64,000 nt of DNA. Origin: Thermoplasma volcanium GSS1. Its GTDB lineage: Archaea; Thermoplasmatota; Thermoplasmata; Thermoplasmatales; Thermoplasmataceae. Numbering within the stretch: the stretch's first letter is position 1; every line of letters starts with the position of its first letter. The notes beneath the pieces were generated by a model. The model had not been told where the DNA came from and did no database searches. It saw only the letters and a program-made list of their open reading frames with translations. This document shows, piece by piece, positions 55,921 to 64,000 of the stretch. Where the stretch lies: positions 434,001-498,000 of the forward strand of contig NC_002689.2 in NCBI RefSeq assembly GCF_000011185.1. The letters are read 5' to 3'. The position numbers were made by a program, and so were the translations under genes.

Positions 55921-56739
55921 TTATTTTTTGAATAGTATACTGTCAAAGTCTCCTGTTTTCATGAGATCTTTAATAATGCTATTAACACGTATTTTTCCGT
56001 TTTCACCGGCCTTTACTCCAAGCACAACTGCATCTGCACCTGTGCTTGCTGCCCCATTTAGGACAGATTCTTTGAGGTCATATTTTGTTCCACCCTTTAT
56101 AACAGTTACGTTGTCACCAAAGTTCGACACTATCTCATTCATATAGTCGAAAATATAGCTGAACCTATGTGTAGGATTTGAATCAAACGCCCTAAGGTCA
56201 GCCAACACTGCTTTTGCCCCCATAACTTTTTTTAACGTAAGGCCGAAGGCCACTGCACTCCTTGTGTTTATGGTTTCGCTGAGTGGTATGTAGATCGATT
56301 TGTAAGGAAAATTTTGGGTTTTTACAGATACAAGTGCAGTAGGTGATTCTGCCTTCTTTATAACCTGATTTGACACAGGGCCAGAAGTTATTCTTGTTAT
56401 TATCGATCTCTTTTCAGAGGCTATTATCACTAGATCATAAGAATGCCTGTTTATTTCGTTGATGAGCGCTGACTTCACATCGCTGCTTGTTATGATCTTT
56501 GGTATTATCTTTATATTTCTAGCTAACCCTTCTTTATAAGCGTTGGTTACGACATTTATCTTATTTGTCCACATTATATCTTTGGCCTGATCCCTCACCG
56601 TTACGGCACTTATCTCAGATCCAAATACGTCTGCAAGAGCCATAGCTATGTGAAGGACGCGCCTTGAGCTTCGGCCTTCAGCCATGGGTACAGCTATTTT
56701 GCCCAAGTGTAGTGAGTATGGTCTTGGGATCTCAAACAT
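55921..56739 (-). CDS. Tandem universal-stress-protein (UspA) domain protein
   Basis: The 272-residue protein has two Usp-like halves. The first runs KIAVPMAEGRSSRRVLHIAMALADVFG to YDLVIIASEKRSIITRITSGPVSNQVIKKAESPTALV. The second starts SIYIPLSETINTRSAVAFGLTL and ends GADAVVLGVKAGENGKIRVNSIIKDL. Usp domains bind ATP in many proteins. It ends 12 bases from kdpC, convergent. KdpD sensors of bacteria contain a Usp domain, and none of the KdpDE genes is present here, so a role in potassium or osmotic signalling is possible but unproven. Confidence 0.8.
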   Translation of the reverse strand: MFEIPRPYSLHLGKIAVPMAEGRSSRRVLHIAMALADVFGSEISAVTVRDQAKDIMWTNKINVVTNAYKEGLARNIKIIPKIITSSDVKSALINEINRHSYDLVIIASEKRSIITRITSGPVSNQVIKKAESPTALVSVKTQNFPYKSIYIPLSETINTRSAVAFGLTLKKVMGAKAVLADLRAFDSNPTHRFSYIFDYMNEIVSNFGDNVTVIKGGTKYDLKESVLNGAASTGADAVVLGVKAGENGKIRVNSIIKDLMKTGDFDSILFKK

Positions 56740-57020
56740 AGTAAATAGTACTCACATTTGTTATTTAATCTTTTGTGTTTTTAGAGATAATGCTGATATT
56801 ATTTATCTAACTCGATAGTTGCTGTATATGAAAAATGTTGCCTTAGATAGATTATTATGATCAATGATTATTTAAATAATAATGGTACTGTTTGACACTT
56901 TGTTTTAATAATATGAACTAAATATATTACCAGCAATAAAAAATAATAACTGCAACTTGTTGTCGGATACAAAAGGCAACATGGTAAAAATATAAATCAA
57001 TCCTATACAATATACCTACA
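56740..57020. other. Intergenic region with long-range inverted repeat
   Basis: No gene seen in 281 AT-rich bases. ATGTTGCCTT at 56835-56844 has a perfect inverse, AAGGCAACAT, at 56973-56982. TATAAATC near 56990 is probably the TATA box for the gene at 57021. Confidence 0.35.
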
Positions 57021-57515
57021 TTGAGAATTAAAACTATATCTATATACGACGGCACTGTAGATAGAGATGCTGTGAAAAGCCTTCTCGGGGAGAGTACAAT
57101 AATGGTATTAGACATGGACGCCATACAGCATCACACCCTCAATGTAAGTGAATACACTTACCTATCCCATTTTTTTAGCATAGTAGTCGTCAATTTAGCT
57201 AGGAAGCTAAACGACTTAATAGATAGCATCATGGCCGGATCGTCTATGGTTGTTATCTCGCCATGGGTGAAAGAACGGGTTTTACGTGATTTCCTTGACG
57301 TTTCGGAAAACGTCGTAATGCCGTACGTGAATGTGGCACTTCTGCATGTATATCAGGATATGGGAGGCCAATATTATTTAGTGGAATACCCGATTGATAA
57401 GCCGTTTAAGACAGCGTTCTATCTTGGTGTACCTCCAGACGATACGTATACCCAAGTAGATGGGTTCCCTGACAGCGTGAAGAATATTATATTCAGGGAT
57501 TCAGCGAATAAATAG
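57021..57515 (+). CDS. Unknown protein, 164 residues
   Basis: I do not recognise a family. The protein is not membrane-bound; it has alternating strands and helices (STIMVLDMDAIQHH, SFFSI-type hydrophobic centre, then SMVVISPWVKERVLRDFLDV), which suggests an alpha/beta fold. The start is TTG 57021, about 28 bases after a TATA box, consistent with leaderless expression. Its last 15 bases overlap the end of the GHMP kinase gene on the other strand. Confidence 0.65.
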   Translation: MRIKTISIYDGTVDRDAVKSLLGESTIMVLDMDAIQHHTLNVSEYTYLSHFFSIVVVNLARKLNDLIDSIMAGSSMVVISPWVKERVLRDFLDVSENVVMPYVNVALLHVYQDMGGQYYLVEYPIDKPFKTAFYLGVPPDDTYTQVDGFPDSVKNIIFRDSANK

Positions 57516-58490
57516 ACGCCTTGTCCCCCTTTTGTCAAACGAAGTCCTTACTACAAAGTTAGAAGCATTCATCATTGCTCTCTGGAGTTCGTTTATCTTT
57601 CCAGGTCTTGAAAGAACAAGGATGAATCCCTGAGATCCGCCGCCCATCAGCCTTGCTGCGGATGCTCCGTTCTTCAAGGCGCTCTCTATTATGGTGTCTA
57701 CACGCCTGTTCGTAGTCTTTTGCCCTAGGGTCTTCTTTATTTCCCAGCCGTAATTTATTGCCTGATCAAATTCGGAGTAATCGTTATCGATCACTGCTTT
57801 TCGAAGCCTGAAGGCAACCTCTTTTAGCTGTAAAAGTTTCTCCGTGGTCTCCTGATCGCCCTGAGTGGCCGCTCTGACCTGATCTATAAGTACTTCTGAA
57901 CTCTGCCTAGTATGGCCTGTATATATGAGGATAATTCTCTTTTCTAATTCAGATGTGAAGTCCCCATACTTGTCAAGCATCTCATACTTTACACCATCGC
58001 CGTTGAACTCCATGAACTTGAACCCACCGAGTGCAATTGCATATGGATCTTGTAACCCCAAAACTATGTGGAAATAATTCTTTTCTATATTGTATGATTC
58101 CCTGGCAATACTTTCCCAATTGTACTTCGTTTTTCTTATTATCGAAGTTAGATTGACAAGTGCTGACATGGCTGCACTTGAGGATCCGAGCCCTGAACCG
58201 GGCGGCACGTCACCGCTCATTATTATTCTGCCAGTCCTTAGGCCGCTTCTTAAAAGGTAATCTAACATCCTACTAGATACTGTACTTGGGCCGTGCATGT
58301 TTATTATATAGCTTTTAACAAAGTCTCTAGATGATAATTCTGTCTGGTAGCCGTCGTCTATGTACCTTACGGTTACACCTCTGTCGATAGTTGCGTTGAC
58401 TACCGCACCACCGTATTTCGATACGAACGGCTCTATATCTGTTCCACCGCCTCCAAATGTTATACGGAGTGGGCTGTATGAAAGTATCAC
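57501..58490 (-). CDS. GHMP-family sugar kinase (HddA-like)
   Basis: The 329-residue protein begins SYSPLRITFGGGGTDIEPF, as in D-glycero-D-manno-heptose-7-phosphate kinases and related sugar kinases. The ATP motif is VPPGSGLGSSSAAMSALV, and the C-terminal GASAARLMGGGSQGFIL is the third GHMP motif. The likely substrate is a sugar phosphate for glycan synthesis, but the sequence does not show which. It is divergent from the epimerase gene at 58576. Confidence 0.87.
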   Translation of the reverse strand: MILSYSPLRITFGGGGTDIEPFVSKYGGAVVNATIDRGVTVRYIDDGYQTELSSRDFVKSYIINMHGPSTVSSRMLDYLLRSGLRTGRIIMSGDVPPGSGLGSSSAAMSALVNLTSIIRKTKYNWESIARESYNIEKNYFHIVLGLQDPYAIALGGFKFMEFNGDGVKYEMLDKYGDFTSELEKRIILIYTGHTRQSSEVLIDQVRAATQGDQETTEKLLQLKEVAFRLRKAVIDNDYSEFDQAINYGWEIKKTLGQKTTNRRVDTIIESALKNGASAARLMGGGSQGFILVLSRPGKINELQRAMMNASNFVVRTSFDKRGTRRLFIR

Positions 58491-58575
58491 TCTGGAATAT
58501 CATAAATACACTATAAAATATTGTTTAACTCTCATAACACAAACTATTTTATTTTTCTTAATAGTTGTGTGTTCC

Positions 58576-59451
58576 ATGAAAGTAGTTATATTTGGAGGGA
58601 CAGGACTCATAGGGAGAGCCATATATTCATCGTTGCCTCACGATTTTTACATAGTGTCAAGATCGGCGAAGGGACAAGAAGGTCAGGCGCATATTATCGG
58701 ATTGGACGAAATAGACAAAATTAAGGAATGTGATGTCGTGATTAACCTTTCAGGATATAGCATCGCATCCAAGAGATGGAACAGAAAAGTTAAGGAAGAG
58801 ATAGTGCGAAGTAGGATAGATACAACAAGGCTGGTGGTAAATTTCATACGAAACTTAGAAAAGAAGCCTTCCGCGTTTCTATCTGGATCTGCCATAGGTT
58901 TCTATGGTCACAATACCAATAAGGAACTCACAGAAGAAGATCCGTTTGGAAGTGGCTTCTTGGCTGATCTTGCAAGATCCTGGGAAGAGGAAGCGATGCA
59001 GGCAGATGGGATTTGCCGGACAGTATTGTTAAGAACGGCAAACTTTTTAAGTCCGAAGGGCGGATTCCTCTCTGCTCTCATCAATCCAAAGTCAAAAAAC
59101 GTAATGTACTTTGGTGACGGGCGGCAACCCGTATCGTGGATGCATTACGCCGATTACGTAAAGGCTGTAGAGTTCGTTATAGAAAACGCTAGTATCGCTG
59201 GGCCAGTGAATATGTCGTCTCCTCAGCCAGTCACATTCAAGGAGTTTGCTGAGGCTTTTTCAAAAAGTCTTGGTAGCCACATAAGATCCATACCGGAATT
59301 CTTAGGCAAGATCGCACTTGGATCTGAGATGTACAGAGAACTTATGTCAGGTCAAAAAGTTATTCCGAAGAAGTTGATTCAGGCCGGATTCAAGTTTGAT
59401 TTTCCAGATATAAATACAGCTGCATCATCCATAGCTTCGCTTATGAAATAA
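58576..59451 (+). CDS. TIGR01777-type nucleoside-diphosphate-sugar epimerase
   Basis: The 291-residue extended SDR starts MKVVIFGGTGLIGRAIYS. INLSGYSIASKRWNRKVKEEI and FLSGSAIGFYG follow, and later GDGRQPVSWMHYADYVKAVEF. This set defines the YfcH/SDR39U1 family, whose substrate is unknown. The frame opens 216 bases earlier, over the GHMP kinase on the other strand; ATG 58576 matches the family start. Confidence 0.9.
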   Translation: MKVVIFGGTGLIGRAIYSSLPHDFYIVSRSAKGQEGQAHIIGLDEIDKIKECDVVINLSGYSIASKRWNRKVKEEIVRSRIDTTRLVVNFIRNLEKKPSAFLSGSAIGFYGHNTNKELTEEDPFGSGFLADLARSWEEEAMQADGICRTVLLRTANFLSPKGGFLSALINPKSKNVMYFGDGRQPVSWMHYADYVKAVEFVIENASIAGPVNMSSPQPVTFKEFAEAFSKSLGSHIRSIPEFLGKIALGSEMYRELMSGQKVIPKKLIQAGFKFDFPDINTAASSIASLMK

Positions 59452-59453
59452 TC

Positions 59454-60392
59454 TTAAATGTTAGAAAAATCTATCTTTGCCTTGGACGGATCTTTTGCAA
59501 TCATGGCTACCCTGCTTTCTACTCTGTCTGCAACAAATTGGTATCCAAGTTTTTCGGAGAGGCTGTGAGAAAATTCTAGTATTTCACTGTGTGGAGGCAT
59601 ATTATTAGTGCTAAGCTTGCTTATTGAGTATCCTACGTGTACATAACCCTTAGCTTCAATGAAATCTGGATCTCCTTTACTATCGAGTTTAGCATATTCT
59701 TCAACGTATGGCATGTTTACGTCCCTAACGAGGGTATGCCTTATAACCTTCCTTGTGTTAAGGCTTGGCAATAGTTCAAGTGTCTTGTTTAGATTTTCCC
59801 ATCCATTGCCTATTGATGGCTGAAGAAGCTGATTGAATATCTGCTTGTTTGGTGCAGCTACAGTTACGTATAGTTGTGTTGGCAAAGGATCGAGTTTTTC
59901 AAGAACCATTGGCAAAGTGCCGTTAGTAACAAGGAACGTGCTTATGCCTCTCTTCTTTGCCGCTGCTATAAGCTCTCCAAGCCTGCTATATAGGGTTGGC
60001 TCGCCCGTAAGCGATATTGCCATGTGTTTTGGGTGTGTGGCCTCTTCCCATATCTCCTTAGATACCTTTGGGTTTCCCTTGAATCCGGATATTAGCTTCA
60101 GGTGTTGCTTAATGCTCTCTTCAAGTATAAATTCAGGGTCATCTTCATCGGAAATATGCATGGAATCAAAACCCTGAAAGCGCCAGCAAAAAGCACAGTT
60201 TTCTGTGCATGCGTTTAAGGCTGGTGTCATCTGTATGCATTGGTGTGATTTTATACCATAAAACGTGTTTTTATAGCAGCCTTGGCCTCCTAAGAGTTCA
60301 TCTTTTGTCCAGTGGCATACCTTTACGGCAGAGTGCTTTCCGACAAGCCCGTAATGTTCCTTCTTGTATATGTCAGCGTAGAGGTTATTCAC
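59454..60392 (-). CDS. taw1: tRNA 4-demethylwyosine synthase (Taw1/TYW1)
   Basis: The 312-residue radical-SAM enzyme has CTENCAFCWRFQ (CxxxCxxC) and upstream cysteines (CHWTKDEL, GCYKNTFYG, HQCIQM) for the second iron-sulfur cluster, then AISLTGEPTLY and FLVTNGTLP. It builds the tricyclic base of wyosine from pyruvate and N1-methylguanosine at tRNA-Phe position 37. The start is GTG 60392. It is convergent with the epimerase gene, three bases away. Confidence 0.95.
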   Translation of the reverse strand: MNNLYADIYKKEHYGLVGKHSAVKVCHWTKDELLGGQGCYKNTFYGIKSHQCIQMTPALNACTENCAFCWRFQGFDSMHISDEDDPEFILEESIKQHLKLISGFKGNPKVSKEIWEEATHPKHMAISLTGEPTLYSRLGELIAAAKKRGISTFLVTNGTLPMVLEKLDPLPTQLYVTVAAPNKQIFNQLLQPSIGNGWENLNKTLELLPSLNTRKVIRHTLVRDVNMPYVEEYAKLDSKGDPDFIEAKGYVHVGYSISKLSTNNMPPHSEILEFSHSLSEKLGYQFVADRVESRVAMIAKDPSKAKIDFSNI

Positions 60393-60465
60393 GGATAATG
60401 CATGCAGAACCTATATTTAACTAAATCGTAACAAAAATAATTTTAAAAATGTATTACATTAAATT

Positions 60466-62100
60466 TTAGTCCTCACCTGATGAGGACTCAGAAGACGGCG
60501 ACTTAGGTGGATTCGAAGAGGAACCGCTCGACTTTGTCGCAATCACATCGTCTATGCGGAGTATCATTATTGCAGCTTCGGTTGCAGATTCAATGGCCTG
60601 CTTGCCCACCCTTATTGGCTCTATGACTCCGTTGTTAACCATGTCCTCTATTTCGCCGCTGAATACATTTACACCAGCATATTTGTTGCCCTTTGCGTGT
60701 TCAGCTCTCAGCTTCAGTATTATGTCTATAGGATCTAATCCGGCGTTTTCAGCAAGGGCTCTGGGCACTTCTTCGATGGCATCTGCGAATTTTTCAATTG
60801 CAAGCTGCTGCCTGCCACCTATTTTCTGTGCATATGATCTGAGCCTTACTGCTATCTCTGCTGCAGTTGCTCCACCACCAGCGGTATAGGCTCCATCCTC
60901 GAGAGCACTGGCAACTACGTGCAGCGAATCAGTTATGGATCTCTCCATTTCATCAACAACGTGTTCAGTCTCGCCTCTAACTAGAACACTTACCGCTTTC
61001 GGATTCTTGCAGCCAGTAACAAAGGTCATGTAGTCGTCTCCAACTTTGACTTGTTCTACTCTGTCAGCGGATCCAAGATCACTAGCCGAAATCTCATCTA
61101 TAGTTGAGACAACTGTCGCGCCTGTAGCTTTTGCGAGTTTGTCCATATCGCTCTTCTTTACCCTGCGTACTGCGTATATCCCTTCTTTCGATAGATAGTG
61201 CTGGGCCATGTCGTCTATTCCCTTCTGGGTAATTACAACGTTGGCACCCACGGATTTAATTTTTTCAACCATCTCTCTGAGCATGTTTTCTTCCTGCGCT
61301 AGGAACTTCTGTATCATGCTCGGGTCTTCGATCCTGAGGTTTGTATCAAATTCAGGCTTCTTAATTTCGAGTGGGGCATCTAGGAGGGCAATCTTTGCAT
61401 TCTTAACTACATCCGGCATTCCAGGGTGGACCTTTTCCTTGTCTACTATTATTCCGTTTATCAACGCAGTGTCATCTATTGCACCACCCTGTTTCTTTAC
61501 GACCTGTATATTGTCAAAATCCACGTAATACTTCCCATCCCTAAGCTCTGCTACAGATTTAACAGCTTCATAGGATATCTCTGCGAGTTTGTCCTTTGCT
61601 ACAGATGCACTTTTGCTGTTAAGTGATGTCTGTGCCAACTTTATAAGGAGCTCCTTTTCGTCTTTGCCGATCTTTGTTGATATTTCATCTATGATCCTCT
61701 TTGCCTCTTCAGAAGCCATTCTGTAACCTTCAGATATGACCGTTGGGTGTACATTCTGGTTTATAAGTGCCTCAGCCTGCTGTAGTAGGCCGCCAGCGAT
61801 GATCACTGCGGTGGTTGTTCCATCTCCAACAAAGGAATCCTGTGTCTTAGATACCTCTACCATCATTTTGGCAGCAGGGTGTTCTACATCCATCTCTTTG
61901 AGAATTGTAACACCGTCGTTGGTAATTACTATGTCGCCAAGAGAATCCACCAGCATCTTGTCCATTCCCCTTGGGCCAAGGCTGGATCTGACAGAGTTCG
62001 AAATCGCAATTGCTGCCTCTATATTCTCTTTCATCGCATCCTTGCCGCTCTCTCTTTTTGTACCTTCCTTAAGAATGAATATTGGTTGTCCCGCTATCAT
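60466..62100 (-). CDS. thsB: Thermosome beta subunit
   Basis: The 544-residue group II chaperonin starts [23 protein letters not shown]. It carries the nucleotide motifs [22 protein letters not shown] and [14 protein letters not shown], plus [11 protein letters not shown]. The ending, rich in Ser and Asp ([10 protein letters not shown], then SGED), is that of the Thermoplasma beta subunit; the alpha subunit ends in a Gly/Met-rich tail. With alpha it forms eight-membered double rings that fold proteins. Confidence 0.95.
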   Translation of the reverse strand: MIAGQPIFILKEGTKRESGKDAMKENIEAAIAISNSVRSSLGPRGMDKMLVDSLGDIVITNDGVTILKEMDVEHPAAKMMVEVSKTQDSFVGDGTTTAVIIAGGLLQQAEALINQNVHPTVISEGYRMASEEAKRIIDEISTKIGKDEKELLIKLAQTSLNSKSASVAKDKLAEISYEAVKSVAELRDGKYYVDFDNIQVVKKQGGAIDDTALINGIIVDKEKVHPGMPDVVKNAKIALLDAPLEIKKPEFDTNLRIEDPSMIQKFLAQEENMLREMVEKIKSVGANVVITQKGIDDMAQHYLSKEGIYAVRRVKKSDMDKLAKATGATVVSTIDEISASDLGSADRVEQVKVGDDYMTFVTGCKNPKAVSVLVRGETEHVVDEMERSITDSLHVVASALEDGAYTAGGGATAAEIAVRLRSYAQKIGGRQQLAIEKFADAIEEVPRALAENAGLDPIDIILKLRAEHAKGNKYAGVNVFSGEIEDMVNNGVIEPIRVGKQAIESATEAAIMILRIDDVIATKSSGSSSNPPKSPSSESSSGED

Positions 62101-62128
62101 AGCTATCTAACAGAGTAAAAATAAACTT

Positions 62129-62150
62129 CTATATAAGCATTTCTAGAAAT
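62129..62150 (-). promoter_or_regulatory. thsB promoter with perfect palindrome
   Basis: On the reverse strand GCTTATATAG (62129-62138) is a clear TATA box about 30 bases before ATG 62100. Immediately upstream is ATTTCTAGAAAT (62139-62150), a perfect 12-base palindrome over the BRE position, a likely site for a heat-shock regulator. Confidence 0.6.
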
Positions 62151-62173
62151 AATCTCTAATTTATAATAATGTT

Positions 62174-62809
62174 TTAACATCGACCGTTGATAATATCCTC
62201 AACTTTCTCCTTTAGTTCCTTGGCTGCTTTCTTTACGTTCTCAGCTGCAAGGATAGCTGAAACTACTGCGATGCCATCTATGCTATAGCCGCAAAATTTT
62301 GTTATAGTTTCTAGATTTATGCCTCCTATGACAAAAATTGGTATCTTCACAAAATGTCTTGCCTTTTCCAGTATTTTTATATCGTAAATTCCTGCGTCCT
62401 TCTTTGTATCGGTGTGAAAGAAGGAGCCGAATGCAACATAGCTTGCGCCCTTTTTTTCAGCCTCAGTTGCAAGTTCGAGGTTTCCGTAGGTTGATACTCC
62501 GATTAGGCCATTGAAAACGTCCCTAACTTGCTCAATTGGAGGATCATCTCTACCTATATGAACTCCATCTGCACCAGCTTCTTTAGCTAATTTAGGATCG
62601 TCATCAACGAAAAATGGTATACCATAATCTGCAGCAATAGATGTTAGTTTTCTCGCAACCTGCAGCTTAACTGAATATGCATTCGTTTTGTCCCTGTACT
62701 GTAGTATGTCGACACCTCCCTCTATGGCATCGATGATCTTTTCGTAAAACTCGGCACCATAGTAGTCGTACGTTACGAGATAGAGCCCTCTAAGCTTTTT
62801 TTCATTCAT
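62174..62809 (-). CDS. thiE: Thiamine-phosphate synthase
   Basis: The 211-residue TIM barrel has [66 protein letters not shown] and GIAVVSAI, the full ThiE set. It joins the pyrimidine and thiazole phosphates. Its ATG overlaps the stop of the upstream PurM-like gene (ATGA), so they form one operon. Confidence 0.94.
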
Positions 62810-63855
62810 GAAAGCCCCATCTTCATTGATTTTTCAACGGCATACCAGAAAGGATCCTTTTCCGGTTCACCTATTGGCTCTGATCCATCCTTGAATTTAA
62901 TTCCTTCATCCTTCGTTGTCATCTTTCCTATTACATAAGAGTCTATTCCTGATTTCGTGAGTCTCTTCATGAACTCGTCTGCATATTCCGGATCAATAGT
63001 CATCAGCAGCGTGCCTTCGCTTATGGATCTTAAGGGATCGATTCCGAATAGGGAATGTATCTCCTTTACGTAATCGTCAACGTGTATAGCTTCCTTGTCG
63101 ATTGATACGCCATTTCCAGAGGCTTCAGCGACTTCGTACACTGCTCCAAGTAGTCCTCCCTCAGTGGCATCGTGCATGCTGGTTATCGCTTTTCTTGTTC
63201 CAAATTCAATAGCCTGAATTGCCTCATCCACAGTGCTTAATTTCCTGAACAATTCAAAGCCGTAACGATATTTATCTTCACCAAGGTTTTTCTTAACGTG
63301 ATTTGGAAAAATCCTAGTGAGTAATGATGCTGCTTCTATGCCTGCAGTTTTCGTCATAATCATAATGTCACCTGGCCTTGCCATAGCTGTAGTTACATAT
63401 TTGTCATCATCGGTGAAGCCAAACATGGTTGCTCCGCCTACCATTGGAAATCCTGTATTTGCATACCTAGCCGTATGCCCCGTTATGATCGATGTCTTGT
63501 ACTTATAAGCCTCTTCATGTACAGTCTTCCACATTCTCGCTATCTCTTCATTAGAAATGCTAATGGGAAGGTTTAGATCTACTGTCATATATTCGGGATA
63601 AACACCCGCCGTGGTTATATCAGAGGCCAATATGTGGTATGCAAACCAAGCAGAATCTTCATAACCAAACACAGGGTCGAAATAGAATGGATCAGTTGTC
63701 ACAGCCATTACCTTTCCGTTACCGATGCTTATAATGCCAGTATCAACTCCATTCTTTGGTGGAACCTTATCTTCAGGTCTTCTATATCCAGTGTAACGAA
63801 GTATACTCTCGGTGAAAAATTTTCTATCTAATTTCCCAGGATTCTCCAAATACAT
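62806..63855 (-). CDS. PurM/HypE/ThiL-superfamily protein
   Basis: The 349-residue protein has the superfamily layout: [39 protein letters not shown] (ATP-binding half), then [20 protein letters not shown] and an AGI/IEAASLL segment (second half). It is closest in style to HypE and AIR-synthase-related proteins. It is encoded directly before thiE with an ATGA overlap, and ThiL (thiamine-phosphate kinase) belongs to the same superfamily, so a thiamine role is possible. The frame opens at 63930; ATG 63855 ([10 protein letters not shown]) is preferred, ATG 63861 possible. Confidence 0.75.
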
Positions 63856-63930
63856 CACCATCCGCGTGCTTATTGGATGAATGCTAACCAGCATAATAAG
63901 GGTTTTAATGCGAGGTGTGATTATTAGCAT

Positions 63931-64000
63931 AAGCCTAAATTAATTAGCATTATGGAAATATTATATAATACGAAATAATTACTGGGCAATGAACGTTGGG
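63931..64000. other. Right edge of window
   Basis: AT-rich sequence with no supported gene in the last 70 bases. Confidence 0.3.

Noticed and set aside
58360-58575. Upstream extension of the TIGR01777 epimerase
   Set aside because: It overlaps the start of the GHMP kinase on the other strand and puts 72 extra residues before the Rossmann start, unlike the family.

Overview
The window looks like a chromosome segment of a thermoacidophilic archaeon of the genus Thermoplasma, most probably T. volcanium. The translation machinery is archaeal (L7Ae, S28e, L24e, aIF5B, S24e, S27ae, RpoE, Spt4, pelota, Nmd3, Elp3, Taw1). The thermosome subunit reads like Thermoplasma ThsB as I remember it. The epimerase-type threonine dehydrogenase matches the crystallised T. 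volcanium enzyme, with catalytic Tyr137 in place. DNA is about 40% GC by eye, and most promoters are TATA boxes a short way before leaderless starts. The species call is from memory, not from a search.

Layout. 1-2800: a partial tRNA-thiolation gene, then what looks like a decaying L-rhamnose locus (mutarotase broken by a TGA, an HTH_10 regulator, and an in-frame chimera of a zinc dehydrogenase and a short-chain dehydrogenase). 2866-6169: tRNA-Ser and the operon rpl7ae-rps28e-rpl24e-ndk-infB. 6460-11326: threonine dehydrogenase, purK, an ACT-domain protein, and gap overlapping radA. 11589-15738: two surface proteins, one very large with a cytoplasmic tail that resembles a winged helix. 15750-17753: ubiX, a Mut7-C nuclease-like gene and pelota, packed tightly.

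17837-23515 is an accessory island next to tRNA-Glu. It holds a dead type I restriction system whose hsdR is fused to an integrase fragment, an ISL3 remnant, an intact AbiV-like gene, a dead IS200/IS605 element and a thioredoxin-reductase fragment. 23516-30013 appears to be a sulfur module: a CARF-plus-winged-helix regulator divergent from a YeeE/YedE (TsuA-like) transporter, a sulfide:quinone-oxidoreductase-like flavoprotein with DUF1641, and a second transporter paralog with a two-helix partner.

30026-46700 is mainly housekeeping: arginine deiminase, nmd3, the rpoE-spt4-dephospho-CoA kinase-rps24e-rps27ae operon, grpE-dnaK-dnaJ, an MFS transporter, an NfeD-type protease, membrane LonB, the KEOPS subunit Cgi121, and cobS. 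46705-49115 carries an aminotransferase and a full-length radical-SAM pseudogene. 49116-56739 has tRNA-Arg, adenosine-specific kinase, elp3 and a kdpFABC operon followed by a convergent universal-stress protein, with no kdpD/E. 57021-63855 ends with an orphan gene, a GHMP kinase, a TIGR01777 epimerase, taw1, thsB, thiE and a PurM/HypE-like protein. I saw no CRISPR array, rRNA or replication origin. The most unusual items are the hybrid dehydrogenase, the CARF-regulated sulfur module, the surface protein with a DNA-binding-like tail, and the collapsed defence island that kept its AbiV-like gene.
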